From: Hevea brasiliensis
Lineage: Eukaryota > Streptophyta > Magnoliopsida > Malpighiales > Euphorbiaceae
Assembly: GCF_030052815.1 (NCBI RefSeq)
Contig: NC_079495.1
Coordinates: 32,087,967 to 32,151,966, forward strand
Direction of reading: 5' to 3'
DNA: 64,000 bases
Shown here: positions 37,397 to 47,866 of the stretch, piece by piece
Layout: the number at the start of each line of letters is the position of its first letter
Position numbering within the stretch: position 1 is the first letter of the stretch
Notes under the pieces: generated by a model
What the model saw: the letters and a program-made list of their open reading frames with translations, nothing else
Databases searched by the model: none
Told to the model about the DNA's origin: nothing
Position numbers and translations under genes: made by a program

Positions 37397-39265
37397 ATGG
37401 TAACCCTCAATGCACAAGAAGGTCAATTGGTGGTAAGACCTCCTTTTTTTGATGTTAATGACTTCTTGTATTGGAAAAATAGGATGTATTATTTCCTTAA
37501 ATCAGAAGGGGTTAACTTGTGGGATGTTGTAGAAAATGGGCCATTCACTCCAACTAAAATTGTTGATGGTGTGCATGTAGCTAAGCCTAAGGGTGAATGG
37601 ATTGAGCAAGAGAAAAGAAGAGTGGCTTTAAATGATAAGGCTATTCATGTTTTATTTTGTGCATTAAGTAGAAGTGAATATAATAAAGTTTGTATGAAGT
37701 CTACTATAAAAGAAATTTGGGATGCTTTAGTAGTTACTCATGAGGGTACTAGTCAAGTAAAGGAGAATAAGATGGATTCCCTTATCTACCAATATGAATT
37801 GTTTAAGATGAAGTCGGATGAAACCATAAGTGAAATGTATGATAGATTTATGGAGATTATATGAGGAATTAAATCTCTTAGGAAGACATTCACAAATGAG
37901 GAGCTAGTAAAGAAGATTTTAAGAAGTCTTCCTAAGGAGTGGCTACCTAAAGTAACTTCAATCAAGGATTCCAAGGACTTGAGCAAGGTACAACTTGATG
38001 AGCTCTTAAGAAATCTCATTGATTATGAGATAAACCTCAAAAGAGAGCAAGTGGAGGAACCTAACAAAGCCAAAAAGACCATTGCCTTCAAAGTATCTTC
38101 CGAAAACTCAAGTGATGAAGATGATGAATTTGATGAGGAAGAATTGGCTCTAATGACAAGGAGAATAAGGAAGATGCTCTTCCAAAATAAGAAGTTCATC
38201 CCAAAGAGGAACTTCAAGAAGGATAAGGGAGAAAGTAGCAAGAGGGATCCTCCCATATGCTTTGAATGCAACAAACTGGGTCACATTAGAATGGATTGTC
38301 CCAAATTGAAGAAGCCTTTCAAGAAGTTCAAGAAGAAGGCACTTAAAGCAACATGGGATGAATCAAATGACTCTGAAGATGAGGAGATTGGTGATCAAGT
38401 TGCCCAAATGTGTGTCATGGCAATGGAGGAAAGCTCCAATGAGGTAACTTTAAATGATGATGTTGTTGAATTTTCTCATGATGAACTAGTTAATGCGCTT
38501 AAAGTTATGAATGATGAACTAGAATTAAGTCATGAGAGAAATAAACTTTTGAAAAGTGAGCATGCTAGTTTAAGGAAGGAGAATGAAACCTCATCTAAAG
38601 TTGATAGACCTTTGGATAGTAATATGCAAAAATCCTTAGATGAGCTTTCACTAGAAAATGAGAAGTTGAAAAATGAAATTGTTGAACTAAAAACTTCTCT
38701 TTCCAAATTTACTAAAGGAAAGGACAAACTTGATAAAATTTTGGACTCTCAAAGGTCTTCTAGCATCAAGTATGGACTTGGTTATAGTAAATTTGCCCAA
38801 GCACCTCCTTCCAAGACTATCTTTGTTAAAGCATCTAGTTCTAATGAGCCTAGTCCCCAAGTGCCTAGTCCAAAGGTGTCTAATCCTAAAGGACAAGAGC
38901 CGAAGAAATCTTGTGATAATGAAACTAGAAAGACTTCATTTCATCAACATGCTCCTAGATAAAATGTAAATAGGACATATACATCTAGGAGAGTTATTTC
39001 TAGGCCAAACCTTTATAGGGGACATGCTACTAGGCTTCATAACTATTATTACACTCACCATGCCTCATGCTTACATTCACATAATGAACATAAAAAGATT
39101 GATCATGTGAGACCATTTGCTCACTCTCATACACATAGAAGGTTCATTGGACACTGTCATTATTGTGGTAAGATTGGTCACACCAATTATAGGTGTGCCA
39201 TTAGGAAAATCCATCTTGGATATGGTAGAATATTTGATTTTAATGATGGAACTACTAACCCCTAA
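37397..39265 (+). pseudogene. Copia B gag, Sirevirus-type, nearly intact
   Basis: One frame runs from the ATG at 37397 to a TAA at 39263-39265 and is interrupted only by a TGA at 37862-37864 and a TAA at 38960-38962, both likely point changes. The order is an N-terminal copia gag domain (FFDVNDFLYWKNRM), the gag core (EIWDALVVTHEGT), an acidic and lysine-rich stretch, a CCHC zinc knuckle CFECNKLGHIRMDC at 38258-38299, and a heptad-rich coiled coil near 38640-38720. A Ser/Pro/Lys-rich tail and a second knuckle CHYCGKIGHTNYRC at 39155-39196 follow. Gag builds the particle and binds RNA. The two knuckles and the long C-terminal part fit Sireviruses. The 327-residue piece could be mistaken for a host gene, but its context rules that out. 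Confidence 0.9.
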
Positions 39266-40761
39266 GGACCCAAGTACATTTGGGTACTTAAAGTAAATTG
39301 AATTATCATGTGTAGGTGTGCTTGAAATCCTCAAAGCTTGAAAGTAAGTGGTACTTGGATAGTGGATATTCAAGACACATGACCTAAAATGCCAATCTCT
39401 TCCTTTCACTTGAAAAGAAAGATAGAGGTGGGCAAGTGACTTTCAGTGATAATGGTGAAGGTAAAATTGTGGGAATAGGTAAGGTTGGTAACGAAAACTC
39501 CCCTATTCTTAACAAAGTGCTTTTGGTTGATGGTTTAAAACATAATTTACTTAGTGTTAGTCAATTATGTGATAAGGGTTGTAGAGTTGTTTTTGAGTCC
39601 AAATCTTGCTTTGCATCTAGGATGAGTGATAACAAAATGTTGTTTATTGGTGAAAGAATTGAAAATATTTATGTTATCGATTTGCATGCTTTGTCTAACA
39701 AAGATGTCAAGTGCTTTATTTCTATTAGTGATGACTCTTGGACTTGGCATAGAAGGCTTGCACATGCTAGCATGCACCTTCTTGCAAACTTGTATAAGGA
39801 TGAGCTAGTTGATGGGCTACCAAAGATCAAGTTTCAAAAGGATAAGGTGTGTAATGCATGCCAAATGGGTAAGCAAGTCAAGAGCTCTTTTAAATCTATT
39901 CATAAGGTATCTACTTCTAGACCTCTTCAATTGTTGCATATGGATTTGTTTGGTCCTACTAGAGTAGCTAGCTTAGGTGGTGCATATTATGCCTTGGTGA
40001 TTGTTGATGACTACTCTAGGTATACTTGGGTTGCATTTCTTGCTCATAAGGATGAATGTTTTGATATTTTTGAGAGATTTTGAAAAAGGGTTCAAAATGA
40101 AAAGGGTTTTCAAATATCTTCTATTAGGAGTGATCATGGTAGAGAATTTGAAAATGAGAAATTTGATAAGTTTTGTAACTTACTAGGGATCAATCACAAT
40201 TTTTCTTCTCCGAGGACTCCCCAACAAAATGGTGTTGTTGAAAGAAAAAATAGAACTCTTTTAGACATGGGGAGGACTATGTTAAGCGAATATAATTTGC
40301 CTACTTATTTTTGGGCAAAAGCTATTAATACGGCTTGGTATGTTTCAAATAGAGTTTTGAATAGACCTATTTTAAAGAAAACCCCTTATGAGCTATGGAA
40401 TGGCAAGAAACCTAAAATAGGTTATTTTAGAGTTTTTGATTGTAAATGCTTCATTTTGAATACCAAAGATAACTTAGATAAATTTAGCTCTAAAACTGAT
40501 GAAGCTATCTTCTTGGGCTACTCTACATCTAGTAAAGCATATAGAGTCTTCAATAAGAGAACCTTAGTTGTTGAGGAGTCAATGCATGTTGTATTTGATG
40601 AAGCTAACCCCTTTGGTCTTAGAAAGGATATTTCTTATGATGATGATGTTGTAGGTAATCTTGATGAGTTGACTCTTGAAGATCTTCAATCTAGTGGAAT
40701 TCAAGATCAACACATGGAAGATCCCTTGAAGGACTTGGGAGTTGATCAAGTTGAGCCTTAA
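39266..40761 (+). pseudogene. Copia B protease and integrase
   Basis: After the gag stop come GPKYIWVLK and the protease active site: LDSG at 39355-39366, followed by a stop a few codons later. The frame from 39436 contains the protease body and the retroviral-like SVSQLCDKG block, then GAG-pre-integrase (TWHRRLAHAS) with the zinc-binding CNACQMGK. The integrase core has DDYSRYTWV (Asp), RSDHGREFE (Asp) and VERKNRTLLD (Glu), and the YFWAKAINTAWY segment. A TGA at 40081-40083 interrupts the integrase, but the frame is unchanged on both sides. The acidic 40600-40760 part is the usual linker to RT. All three catalytic acidic residues are kept. Confidence 0.9.
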
Positions 40762-41774
40762 GAGCAACAAGGTCAACCAGTTCCTTATTAAGAAGTTCAA
40801 CAAGATCTACCCAAAAATTGGACATTCAAGAAGGATCGTCCTAAAGACCTAATCATTGGTGATACATAAAAAGAGGTAACAACTAGATCCTCTCTTAGAA
40901 ATATATGTAATAATCTTGCATTCATTTCTCAAATAGAACCTAGGAGCATAGATGAGGCCATTAATGATGAGAGTTGGGTACTTACAATGCAAGAGGAGCT
41001 CAATCAGTTTGAAAGGAATAAGGTTTGGACCTTAGTTCCTAGGCCAAAGGACTATCCATCCATAGGAACCAAATGGGTGTTTAGAAACAAATTAGATTAT
41101 GATGGAAACATAAGTAGGAATAAAGCTAGGTTAGTAGCCAAAGGCTACAACCAAGAGGAGGGCATTGACTATGATGAAACCTTTGCCCCCATAGCTAGAT
41201 TAGAAGCCATTAGAATCTTGCTTGCATATGCATCATACATGAATTTTAGGCTTTTCCAAATGGATGTCAAAAGTGCTTTTCTAAATGGTTTTATTGATGA
41301 GGTGGTATATGTTGAGCAACCTCCTGGTTTTGAAAATCATGAGTCTCCATAGCATGTTTTTAAATTAATAAAGCCTTGTATGGTTTGAAATAAGCTCCTA
41401 GAGCTTGCTATGAAAGGCTTAGTAACTTTCTTTTGCAAAATGGTTTTTTAAAAGGAAAAGTTGATACAACTCTTTTTGTTAAAAATCATGTAAATGACAT
41501 CCTTGTAGTACAAATATATGTTGATGATATTATATTTGGTGCTACTAATGAGTGTTTGTGTGAAGAGTTTGCTAATACAATGAAGAGTGAGTTTGAGATG
41601 AGCATGATGGGAGAACTCAAGTTCTTCCTTAGGCTTCAAATCAAACAAGCTAAGGATGGCATCTTCAACAACCAAGCCAAGTACACCAAAGAATTGATCA
41701 AGAGGTTTGGAATGCTGAATAACAAGCTAAGTAGAACTCCAATTAGCACAAATACCAAACTTGACAAGGATTAA
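40762..41774 (+). pseudogene. Copia B reverse transcriptase
   Basis: The RT proper starts near 40930 in the integrase frame (INDESWVLTMQEELNQF) and continues with [27 protein letters not shown] and QMDVKSAFLNG to a TAG at 41350-41352. A frameshift around 41360-41380 then moves reading to another frame, in which NKALYGLK and APRACYERL are recognisable with a Gln codon changed to TAA. The catalytic YVDD is intact at 41517-41528 (QIYVDDIIFGAT), and MMGELKFFL follows. The frame closes at a TAA at 41772-41774. Confidence 0.9.
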
Positions 41775-42467
41775 AAAGGAAAATTGGTTGATGAAAGCCT
41801 TTATAGAGGTATGATTGGTAGTCTTTTGTATCTCACAACTAGTAGACCGGATATTATGTATTCCGTATGTTTATGCGCACGTTTTCAATCATGTCCTAAA
41901 GAGTCTCATTTGCATGCTGTTAAACGTATTCTCAAATACTTGAATGGTACATTGCAATTAGGTCTATGGTATCCTAGAAATGCATCCTTTGATTTATGTT
42001 CCTACTCGGATGCCGAATTTGCTGGAAGCATCATTGATAGGAAGAGTATCTCAGGTACTTGTTAACTCCTAGGACACTATTTAGTTTATTAGTGCAGCAA
42101 GAAACAAAACTAGGTTGCACTTTCCACGGCCAAAGCCGAATATGTAGCTGTGGGTCTTTGTTGTAGCCAGATACTTTGGATCAAATAACAATTGAGAGAC
42201 TTCAAAGTATCTCTTGATCACATTTCTATTAAATGTTATAACACAAGTGCAATCAATTTGACCAAGAACCCTATACAACATTCTAGAACCAAGCGTATAG
42301 ACATTAGACATCATTTTATACGTGATCATGCATTGAATGGTGATATTGTTGTTGAGTTTGTTGATACACATCACCAATTAGCTAATATCTTTACAAAACC
42401 TTTGTGTGAAAATATGTTTAATTTTTTTAAGAGAGAATTAGGCATGCTTGACAACCTTGATGATTGA
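41775..42467 (+). pseudogene. Copia B RNase H and pol C-terminus
   Basis: The same frame as the second RT part continues after the TAA. It has GMIGSLLYLTTSRPDIM, AVKRILKYLNGT, the RNase H YSDAEFAGSIIDRKS and a TAA at 42063-42065. A stretch with further stops contains STAKAEYVAVG. The last open part (42192-42467) holds TSAINLTKNP, a HIDIRHHF-like block (here RIDIRHHFIRDH) and LANIFTKPL, which is the standard copia pol end. Confidence 0.9.
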
Positions 42468-43395
42468 GATTGTGATTTATTGTTCACTCACATGACTATT
42501 TTCCTATTTTTGGCTGCCACATGATCACAATACCATTCCTTATTAATTTAGATTGTTCTCCTTGATTGTTCAATGATGGTTATTTGCCAAAATTTTATTA
42601 TTTCTTTGAATAGAATCCATGATGGTTTTACAAGTCCTATGCAAATGAAATTAGTAAATTTGTATTATAGTCTTTTTGGCTTTTTGTAGGCTATTCTTTA
42701 GAATAGTTGTTATGATTGATCATATACTATACATGTGTTCTAAGTGTCTCAATGACATAATTATACTCATGTTCAATTTCAAATCAAGTTAATTATGCAC
42801 ATTTGCTTAGCTACCATATAACCACCTTAATAGTATCACTTTCTGTGCTAAAATGTAAACCTTCTAACTGGAAGTTATCCTTAAAATGCTTACTGAATTG
42901 ACAATGATACTAAAAGCTTAAGCTTTTGGCATGGTTGTAAGCCTTTGAATGATGCCATAATTTTTGTATGTTTTTCCTTCTAGATTGCATTTTGATGATG
43001 CCAAAAGGGGGAGATATATAGCTAGTGGATGAATTAGCTAAGTGGATGAATAATTCCAAATGTTAAGCTTTAAACATGATATATAAATAATGATTTAGTG
43101 GGATACATGTTTTGGGTATACTTATGTGATGCTTCTTGGTAATTCTTTGATACATATTCTGGATTGTTTTTGATATAACAATAACTTTGCATCATCATTC
43201 ACCTAGGACTCATGACATTGCACTCATTGAGTCAAAGCCTCTTTTATGTGCTCTCCAAATTCTATTTATTAAGGAACAAATTATTTTTGAAAGGTGGAGT
43301 ACATTAAGGGGGAGAATTTCTAAAAAACACACACTTCACTTGTGCTTAATTTTCCTTATCTACTAATTGTTTGTCATCATCAAAAAGGGGGAGAT
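42468..43395 (+). other. Copia B 3' non-coding region with repeated polypurine tracts
   Basis: No protein is recognisable and no envelope-like frame is seen. Three purine-rich tracts with a GGGGGAGA core occur, in aaaagggggagat near 43003-43015, aagggggagaa near 43305-43315 and aaaaagggggaga at 43384-43394, the last directly before the 3' LTR. The final one is the likely functional polypurine tract. Confidence 0.8.
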
Positions 43396-44848
43396 TGTTG
43401 GACCTAGGTGTCTTAACCCATGTTTTGATGATAATAAACAATTAGTGTGCTACTAATATACTTTGGAAGTGTTTATGTTTAGTTTGTAGGCCATAGACTC
43501 AAAATTACCAAATTGCTTCAAATCAAAGTTAAGGAAGAGCAACATAAGGAAGCAAACATTTAAGGGAACCTGCATTGTAACTTTTATTTATTTAATATCT
43601 TGTAAATCTCATTTTATTAATTATGTTGGGTCAAGTCTAGGTGGTACTAAGAATATCTTCTTCAACTTAGTTTTCACCTAATTTTTTATCAAGCGAAAAT
43701 TAAATAAATTTTTTAAAAATGCAAAATTAATTTTGAAAAGTATTTTAGTTGCAAAATACATTGAATTAGCTTTCCAATGGTTCAAACGGATCAAAAATCC
43801 AAGTTCGGATAAAAAAGTTATGAGTTTTTTAAACTTTTAATTTCTTAGTGTCTTTACTTGTAACTTTTTCTTGACCAAGGGGGGGCTAAAATGAAATTTT
43901 TGTATTTGAGAAATGCAAATTTGTTTTTGAAAGTATTTTCATTGAAAAGTTTATCAAATTAGCTTTCCAACTGTTCAAACGGATCGAAAATCCGAGTTCT
44001 GGTAAAAATGTTTTGCATTTTCGAAGCCTAAGTGCCCTTTTGACACTTTCTGTCCAGAGAGCACTTTAGCAGCCGAAAGTGGAAAGTTCGATAGAGCATT
44101 GAAAGTCATTTTGTCCAGAGAGCACTTCGGCAGCCAAAAGTGAGAACTTCAGCAGTCGAAAGTGACTTTTCAAAAGCTATTTTTTGGCGCTTCAACCTTC
44201 GGCAGCTGAAGTAAATAACTCTGGCAGCCGAACCTGGGTTTCTGCAACTCGATAAAACAGAGCTTTGGGTGGATGAATAGCTAGTTTTGCATTTAATGTA
44301 ACCCCAACGGCTATTTTTTTGCAAAAACTATAAATAGGCACCATTTTTTACTGGAAAGAAGTTTAGACAACAACAATCTTTTGGAAATTTATTGGGTTCT
44401 AAAGATTTTCTTCATTCTCTCTCTCTAGAACTTGAGCTACCATAGTTAATGTTGAGAACTTGATATTTGAGTTGTAAATTCATTGTTCTAAGAGTTCCTT
44501 TAAAGTTGTTGTGAGCACTTATTGTAATTTTGAGTGTGATAGAGCTTTAAATAGCTCTTGAGTGTAAAGGGATTTGCAAAAGAGTAAGGGTTTGCTCTTG
44601 TGGTGATTGTAAGGGGTTTATTCTTCGCCCAAAGGGGTTTATTCTTCGCCCAAAGAAGAATTTTAGTGGAGTTAACTCTCAAGGAGGCCTTTAGGAGAGA
44701 ACGTAGGCTTGGGATAGCCGAACCTCTATAAATCTCTTATGTTATCATTCTTCCTCTTCTCTTCTTTGTGTTGAAATTTCTTTTAATCTTTAATTTTGCA
44801 ATTAGAACCCAATTCACCCCCCCTCTTGGATTACTTCAAGGGACAACA
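43396..44848 (+). repeat. 3' LTR of copia B
   Basis: It is 1.45 kb, from TGTTGGACCTAGG to GGGACAACA. It is collinear with the 5' LTR but about 75 bases longer, including an extra stretch near 43920-44030 and a short duplication of ggggtttattcttcgccc near 44612-44650. Confidence 0.9.
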
Positions 44849-44853
44849 TTATT

Positions 44854-45707
44854 AATTTTGTATATTGTATATTATTACTATAAATTTATGAACTAAGCGC
44901 TTCCAAAAAGGAACAAAAAGGAGAAAAGATAGTTATTATTAGAAATTTCATATGAAAGCAAAATAATTTTTGATGGCACACATTATGATCCATTTTTATC
45001 TTTATTCATATATTTTATTTCATTATTATATTGTTGTACCACTAAGCAGAAATGCTTAGCGCGATGGATTGTTTCCCTTGCGTAGGTACTGAAGATAAAG
45101 TCCAATGGACATTAGACTGGGATTTTGGAGTCCGAATCTATAGAAGAATCCAGGTTATCACCTCCTCAGCAATGGATGTAGATAGGGCCCATATAGGTTA
45201 TATTAATGTATTTTGTATATTATAAATATTTATTATGTTGTAATGTAAATTATGAAAATGTATTTAATATGTATATGATGTAAATTAATAACTTGGCTCT
45301 TTCATATGTAATTAATTTGTATATCATGTAAATTATGAATTTAAGTAATTAGTTTGTAAATCATGTAAATTAATGAAATTTGAGAATTTTTATATATGAA
45401 TTGAGCGTGAATAGATATGTATGGAAATGAATGCGTAATTGAAATGATGAGATGATTATGATGGATATGAATGAGAATATTATTAAAAATGTTGTTTGAA
45501 ATTTTTTTTAATAGGTGAATAGTAAAACACAACAAATGGTAATAAGATAGGGGAAACTCTATTAGCTTCTCCTTAGAATATAATTGATTTTAAAATATAA
45601 CAAGATTTAAATTATTAAAGGAATAAAATAAGATAAGATAAGGTGCTCTAGTACTAAATGTGGCACACCTTACTCAGCTACACTGTAGACAGGTAAGGGG
45701 TGTTACA
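44854..45707 (+). repeat. Last piece of the 3357 solo LTR
   Basis: It contains the conserved stem-loop CTAAGCA-GAAA-TGCTTAG (45042-45059) and ends with the usual terminal phrase ctacactgtagacaggtaagg before GGTGTTACA. No gene. Confidence 0.75.
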
Positions 45708-46882
45708 AACTCTATAGAATATCAATTACATGGGGCCATGCAATGTACCCTGTGCAATCTCACTTTCCCTGTGTCATCTTTTGAAGATGCAGAAAAATCA
45801 AGGTAAAGTAGTCTAGAAAATTGCACAACCCTGCCTTATGGAATGTTACAAGGGTCGTGCAATAACTCCAGTAAAGAGTTCCAAGTTGACTTTTTTTCCC
45901 CATTTTGCTTGACTTGGAAGGACTTCTAAACCTATTAGGACTTTGCATTAAGGTCTTTTTCACCAAATATAAATATAATAAGTCAAGAATGAAAGGGGGA
46001 TCAATTCTTTACATTCAAGCATAACAATTTCACCTAGGAAGAGACAGTTTAACAAGATTTCTAGAGGAGATTTCTAGCCTAAGTTTCAAAAGTCCAAAGC
46101 TATAAATTCTTACTCTAGGTTCTTTTATTCTATTTCTTCTACTGTATTCTTTTTGTTTTCCTTATTCAAGTTTAGTGGAAAAACTCACTATGTGTGAGTA
46201 GTTTCCTATATTCTAGAGTTTAGAATGTAGCACTTTTAATTCAGTTATGAATTCAGTTTAATTCTATTTTAATAAATTTGGGATTTGTTTTTTGATTCAA
46301 CTTCTTGTGTTCTTAATATATGATATGTGTTGGTACCCACTTAGTATTGATTTTAAATATTAATTGAAGGATTAAAAGGTGAAGATTAATATTAGAAGAA
46401 TAAGGTTTTGAATTTAGGGTTTTTGACCTAGAGATAGGCTTAGATTCATGTGAAGCTGATGATTAATCAAATAACTTAATAGATCTTAATTTAATCACCA
46501 CAAAAGTAGGTATTAAGTTAATACAGATACAACTTGAGTGCCTTGAGAGAGGATTTAAGATAACTTAGGATTAATTTCCTTCAAAATAATAATTTCCCAA
46601 TTTATTGAATAGGTCAAATTGAATTTGTGATTGATTGAAGTGTGAACCCCTAGCTCTGGAATGCTTTTATTAATTGATATCTCAGTTTAGTTAATAAACT
46701 CTCTTTTACTTTCTTGTCATAATTAGCTTAGTTTATAATTTCTTTAGAATTAGATAGTCTAGATAATTATGATTTCTATATAGTTTAGTACTCAAACATG
46801 ATCCTCGTGAGAGCAATACTAACTCATCACTCTATTACTTTTCATGATCCGTGCACTTGTGGGATTTTGTACAATAAGTTTT

Positions 46883-46898
46883 TGGCACTATTATCGAC
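46883..46898 (+). other. Degenerate tRNA-Asp-type primer-binding site
   Basis: tggcactattatcgac fits, with several changes, the tRNA-Asp complement that Athila-like elements use. It follows ttgtacaataagttt, the usual LTR end context. Confidence 0.5.
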
Positions 46899-47023
46899 GA
46901 TTGGTGCTTTGATATTAAATAATAGGCAATTTGATTAATTTAGACATTTTATTTTATTTTATTTTAGTATACCTTATTTTGTTCTGTTTGCTTCAATATT
47001 TTTTAGAATCTTTTATTTAGTTT

Positions 47024-47079
47024 ATGACCAGAACTAAAACAGAAGAAAAATTACTAGAATTGGATTTAGAGATAGACAG
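47024..47079 (+). pseudogene. Athila-like gag, first 18 codons
   Basis: The ATG at 47024 opens MTRTKTEEKLLELDLEID, which resembles the N-terminus of Athila-group Gag (basic start followed by LDLEI). The coding sequence is then interrupted at 47080 by the LTR beginning TGTAACACCACG. The rest of the gene is not found in this window and probably lies to the right of it. Confidence 0.55.
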
Positions 47080-47866
47080 TGTAACACCACGAACCTCCGA
47101 GTTATGAGTAGTACCATTTTTGGTCCGTGACTAGTACTATTTAAAGACACCTTAAGGACTAAAAATAAATGCAAAATTAACCGAGATAGACACAATAAAA
47201 ATTCAAGTGAACCAAAGGCCTAAGGAATTAATGGGTAATCTGAAAAAGAAGGATTATGACCCGATGAGGGGCATTTAGTCAATTCACCTCAAGAGTTAAC
47301 TTTTGACCAAAATGTTAATTAAATTAAATAAAAATAAATTATTGAGTTATGAAGAAATATTGAGAAAAATTTAGTGTAAATATAAAAAGAAAAGAAAGGA
47401 AATACAATTATAAGTTTTATGACATTTTTGACACAATTAAAATTTTTAATTGAAATAAACTAATTTTGGGAACAAATATATATAAAACATAAGACAAATT
47501 AAAAAGCCATTTCTTCCCTTTCTTTCCCATTATTGCCACCCCATATTCTCTCTCTCTCCCTCTCTTTTATTTCTTCTTTCTTTACTCTTCCACTCACAAT
47601 CTCTCCCAACCCATGATCTCCCCACTTGTCCTCCATGGGTTTTCCACCTAATTGGTAGAGAACATCAAACTAATCTTTGATTTAGATATGAAAAGCAAGG
47701 GGAAACAAGAGATTAGAAGAAGAACAAGATTTAGAAGAGATTGGAAGTGGGAAAAATCATCAAGTGAGGTAAGCTCTCTCTTTCATGCTTGATTTACCAA
47801 GTATGCTTTAAATCAAGTTTGGGTGTGATGAAATAACATGAGAAATTGAAAGAAAACATGTATGGA

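Larger units (their letters stand above)
35962..44848 (+). mobile_element. Sirevirus-like Ty1/copia element (copia B), TSD TTATT
   Basis: It is an 8.9 kb element with LTRs 35962-37338 and 43396-44848 and a perfect TSD TTATT (35957-35961 and 44849-44853). Between them lie an initiator tRNA-Met primer site, a long gag with two zinc knuckles and a coiled coil, and pol in copia order. Several polypurine-like tracts precede the 3' LTR. The long gag with a GPKYIWVLK segment before the protease and the repeated polypurine tracts are characters of the Sirevirus (SIRE/Maximus) group. Only a handful of stops and one clear frameshift break the coding region, so it is one of the younger copies here. Confidence 0.92.
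3357..45707 (+). mobile_element. Ancient gypsy solo LTR expanded to 42 kb by nested insertions
   Basis: The LTR begins TGTAACATCC at 3357 and ends GGGGTGTTACA at 45707. Its own sequence is in five pieces: 3357-3429, 7087-7601, 21584-24076, 35677-35961 and 44854-45707, about 4.2 kb in total. Each gap is an insertion with its own short duplication. The flanks are AAACT before 3357 and AACTC after 45707, which fits a 5-bp TSD AAACT with one A lost at the run of A's. No internal gag-pol of its own is present, so it is a solo LTR left by recombination between two LTRs. The order of pieces follows the order of blocks in other gypsy LTRs here: U3 palindrome, GC-rich block, TTCATGAA modules, hairpin block, terminal GTAGACAGGTAAGGGG. 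Confidence 0.8.
45713..47079 (+). mobile_element. Athila-like gypsy LTR end, primer site and gag start
   Basis: The sequence up to about 46880 has the features of an Athila/Tat LTR 3' part (tgcacttgtgggattttgtac), followed by a primer-binding site resembling the tRNA-Asp complement, here degenerate as tggcactattatcgac from 46883. A leader and a gag start follow at 47024. It is cut at 47080 by another gypsy LTR. Joined across the 42 kb stack, it continues leftward into about 3230-3356. It is the oldest identifiable layer of the window. Assignment rests on remembered features of Athila elements, so it is an inference. Confidence 0.65.

Noticed and set aside
37979..38962. A 327-codon open frame with zinc knuckle and coiled coil as a host gene
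   Set aside because: It is in frame with the gag start at 37397, lies between a copia LTR and copia pol, and has the retroelement knuckle spacing.
42468..43395. Possible envelope-like gene after pol in copia B
   Set aside because: No open frame of useful length and no signal peptide or membrane segment is visible; the region is non-coding.
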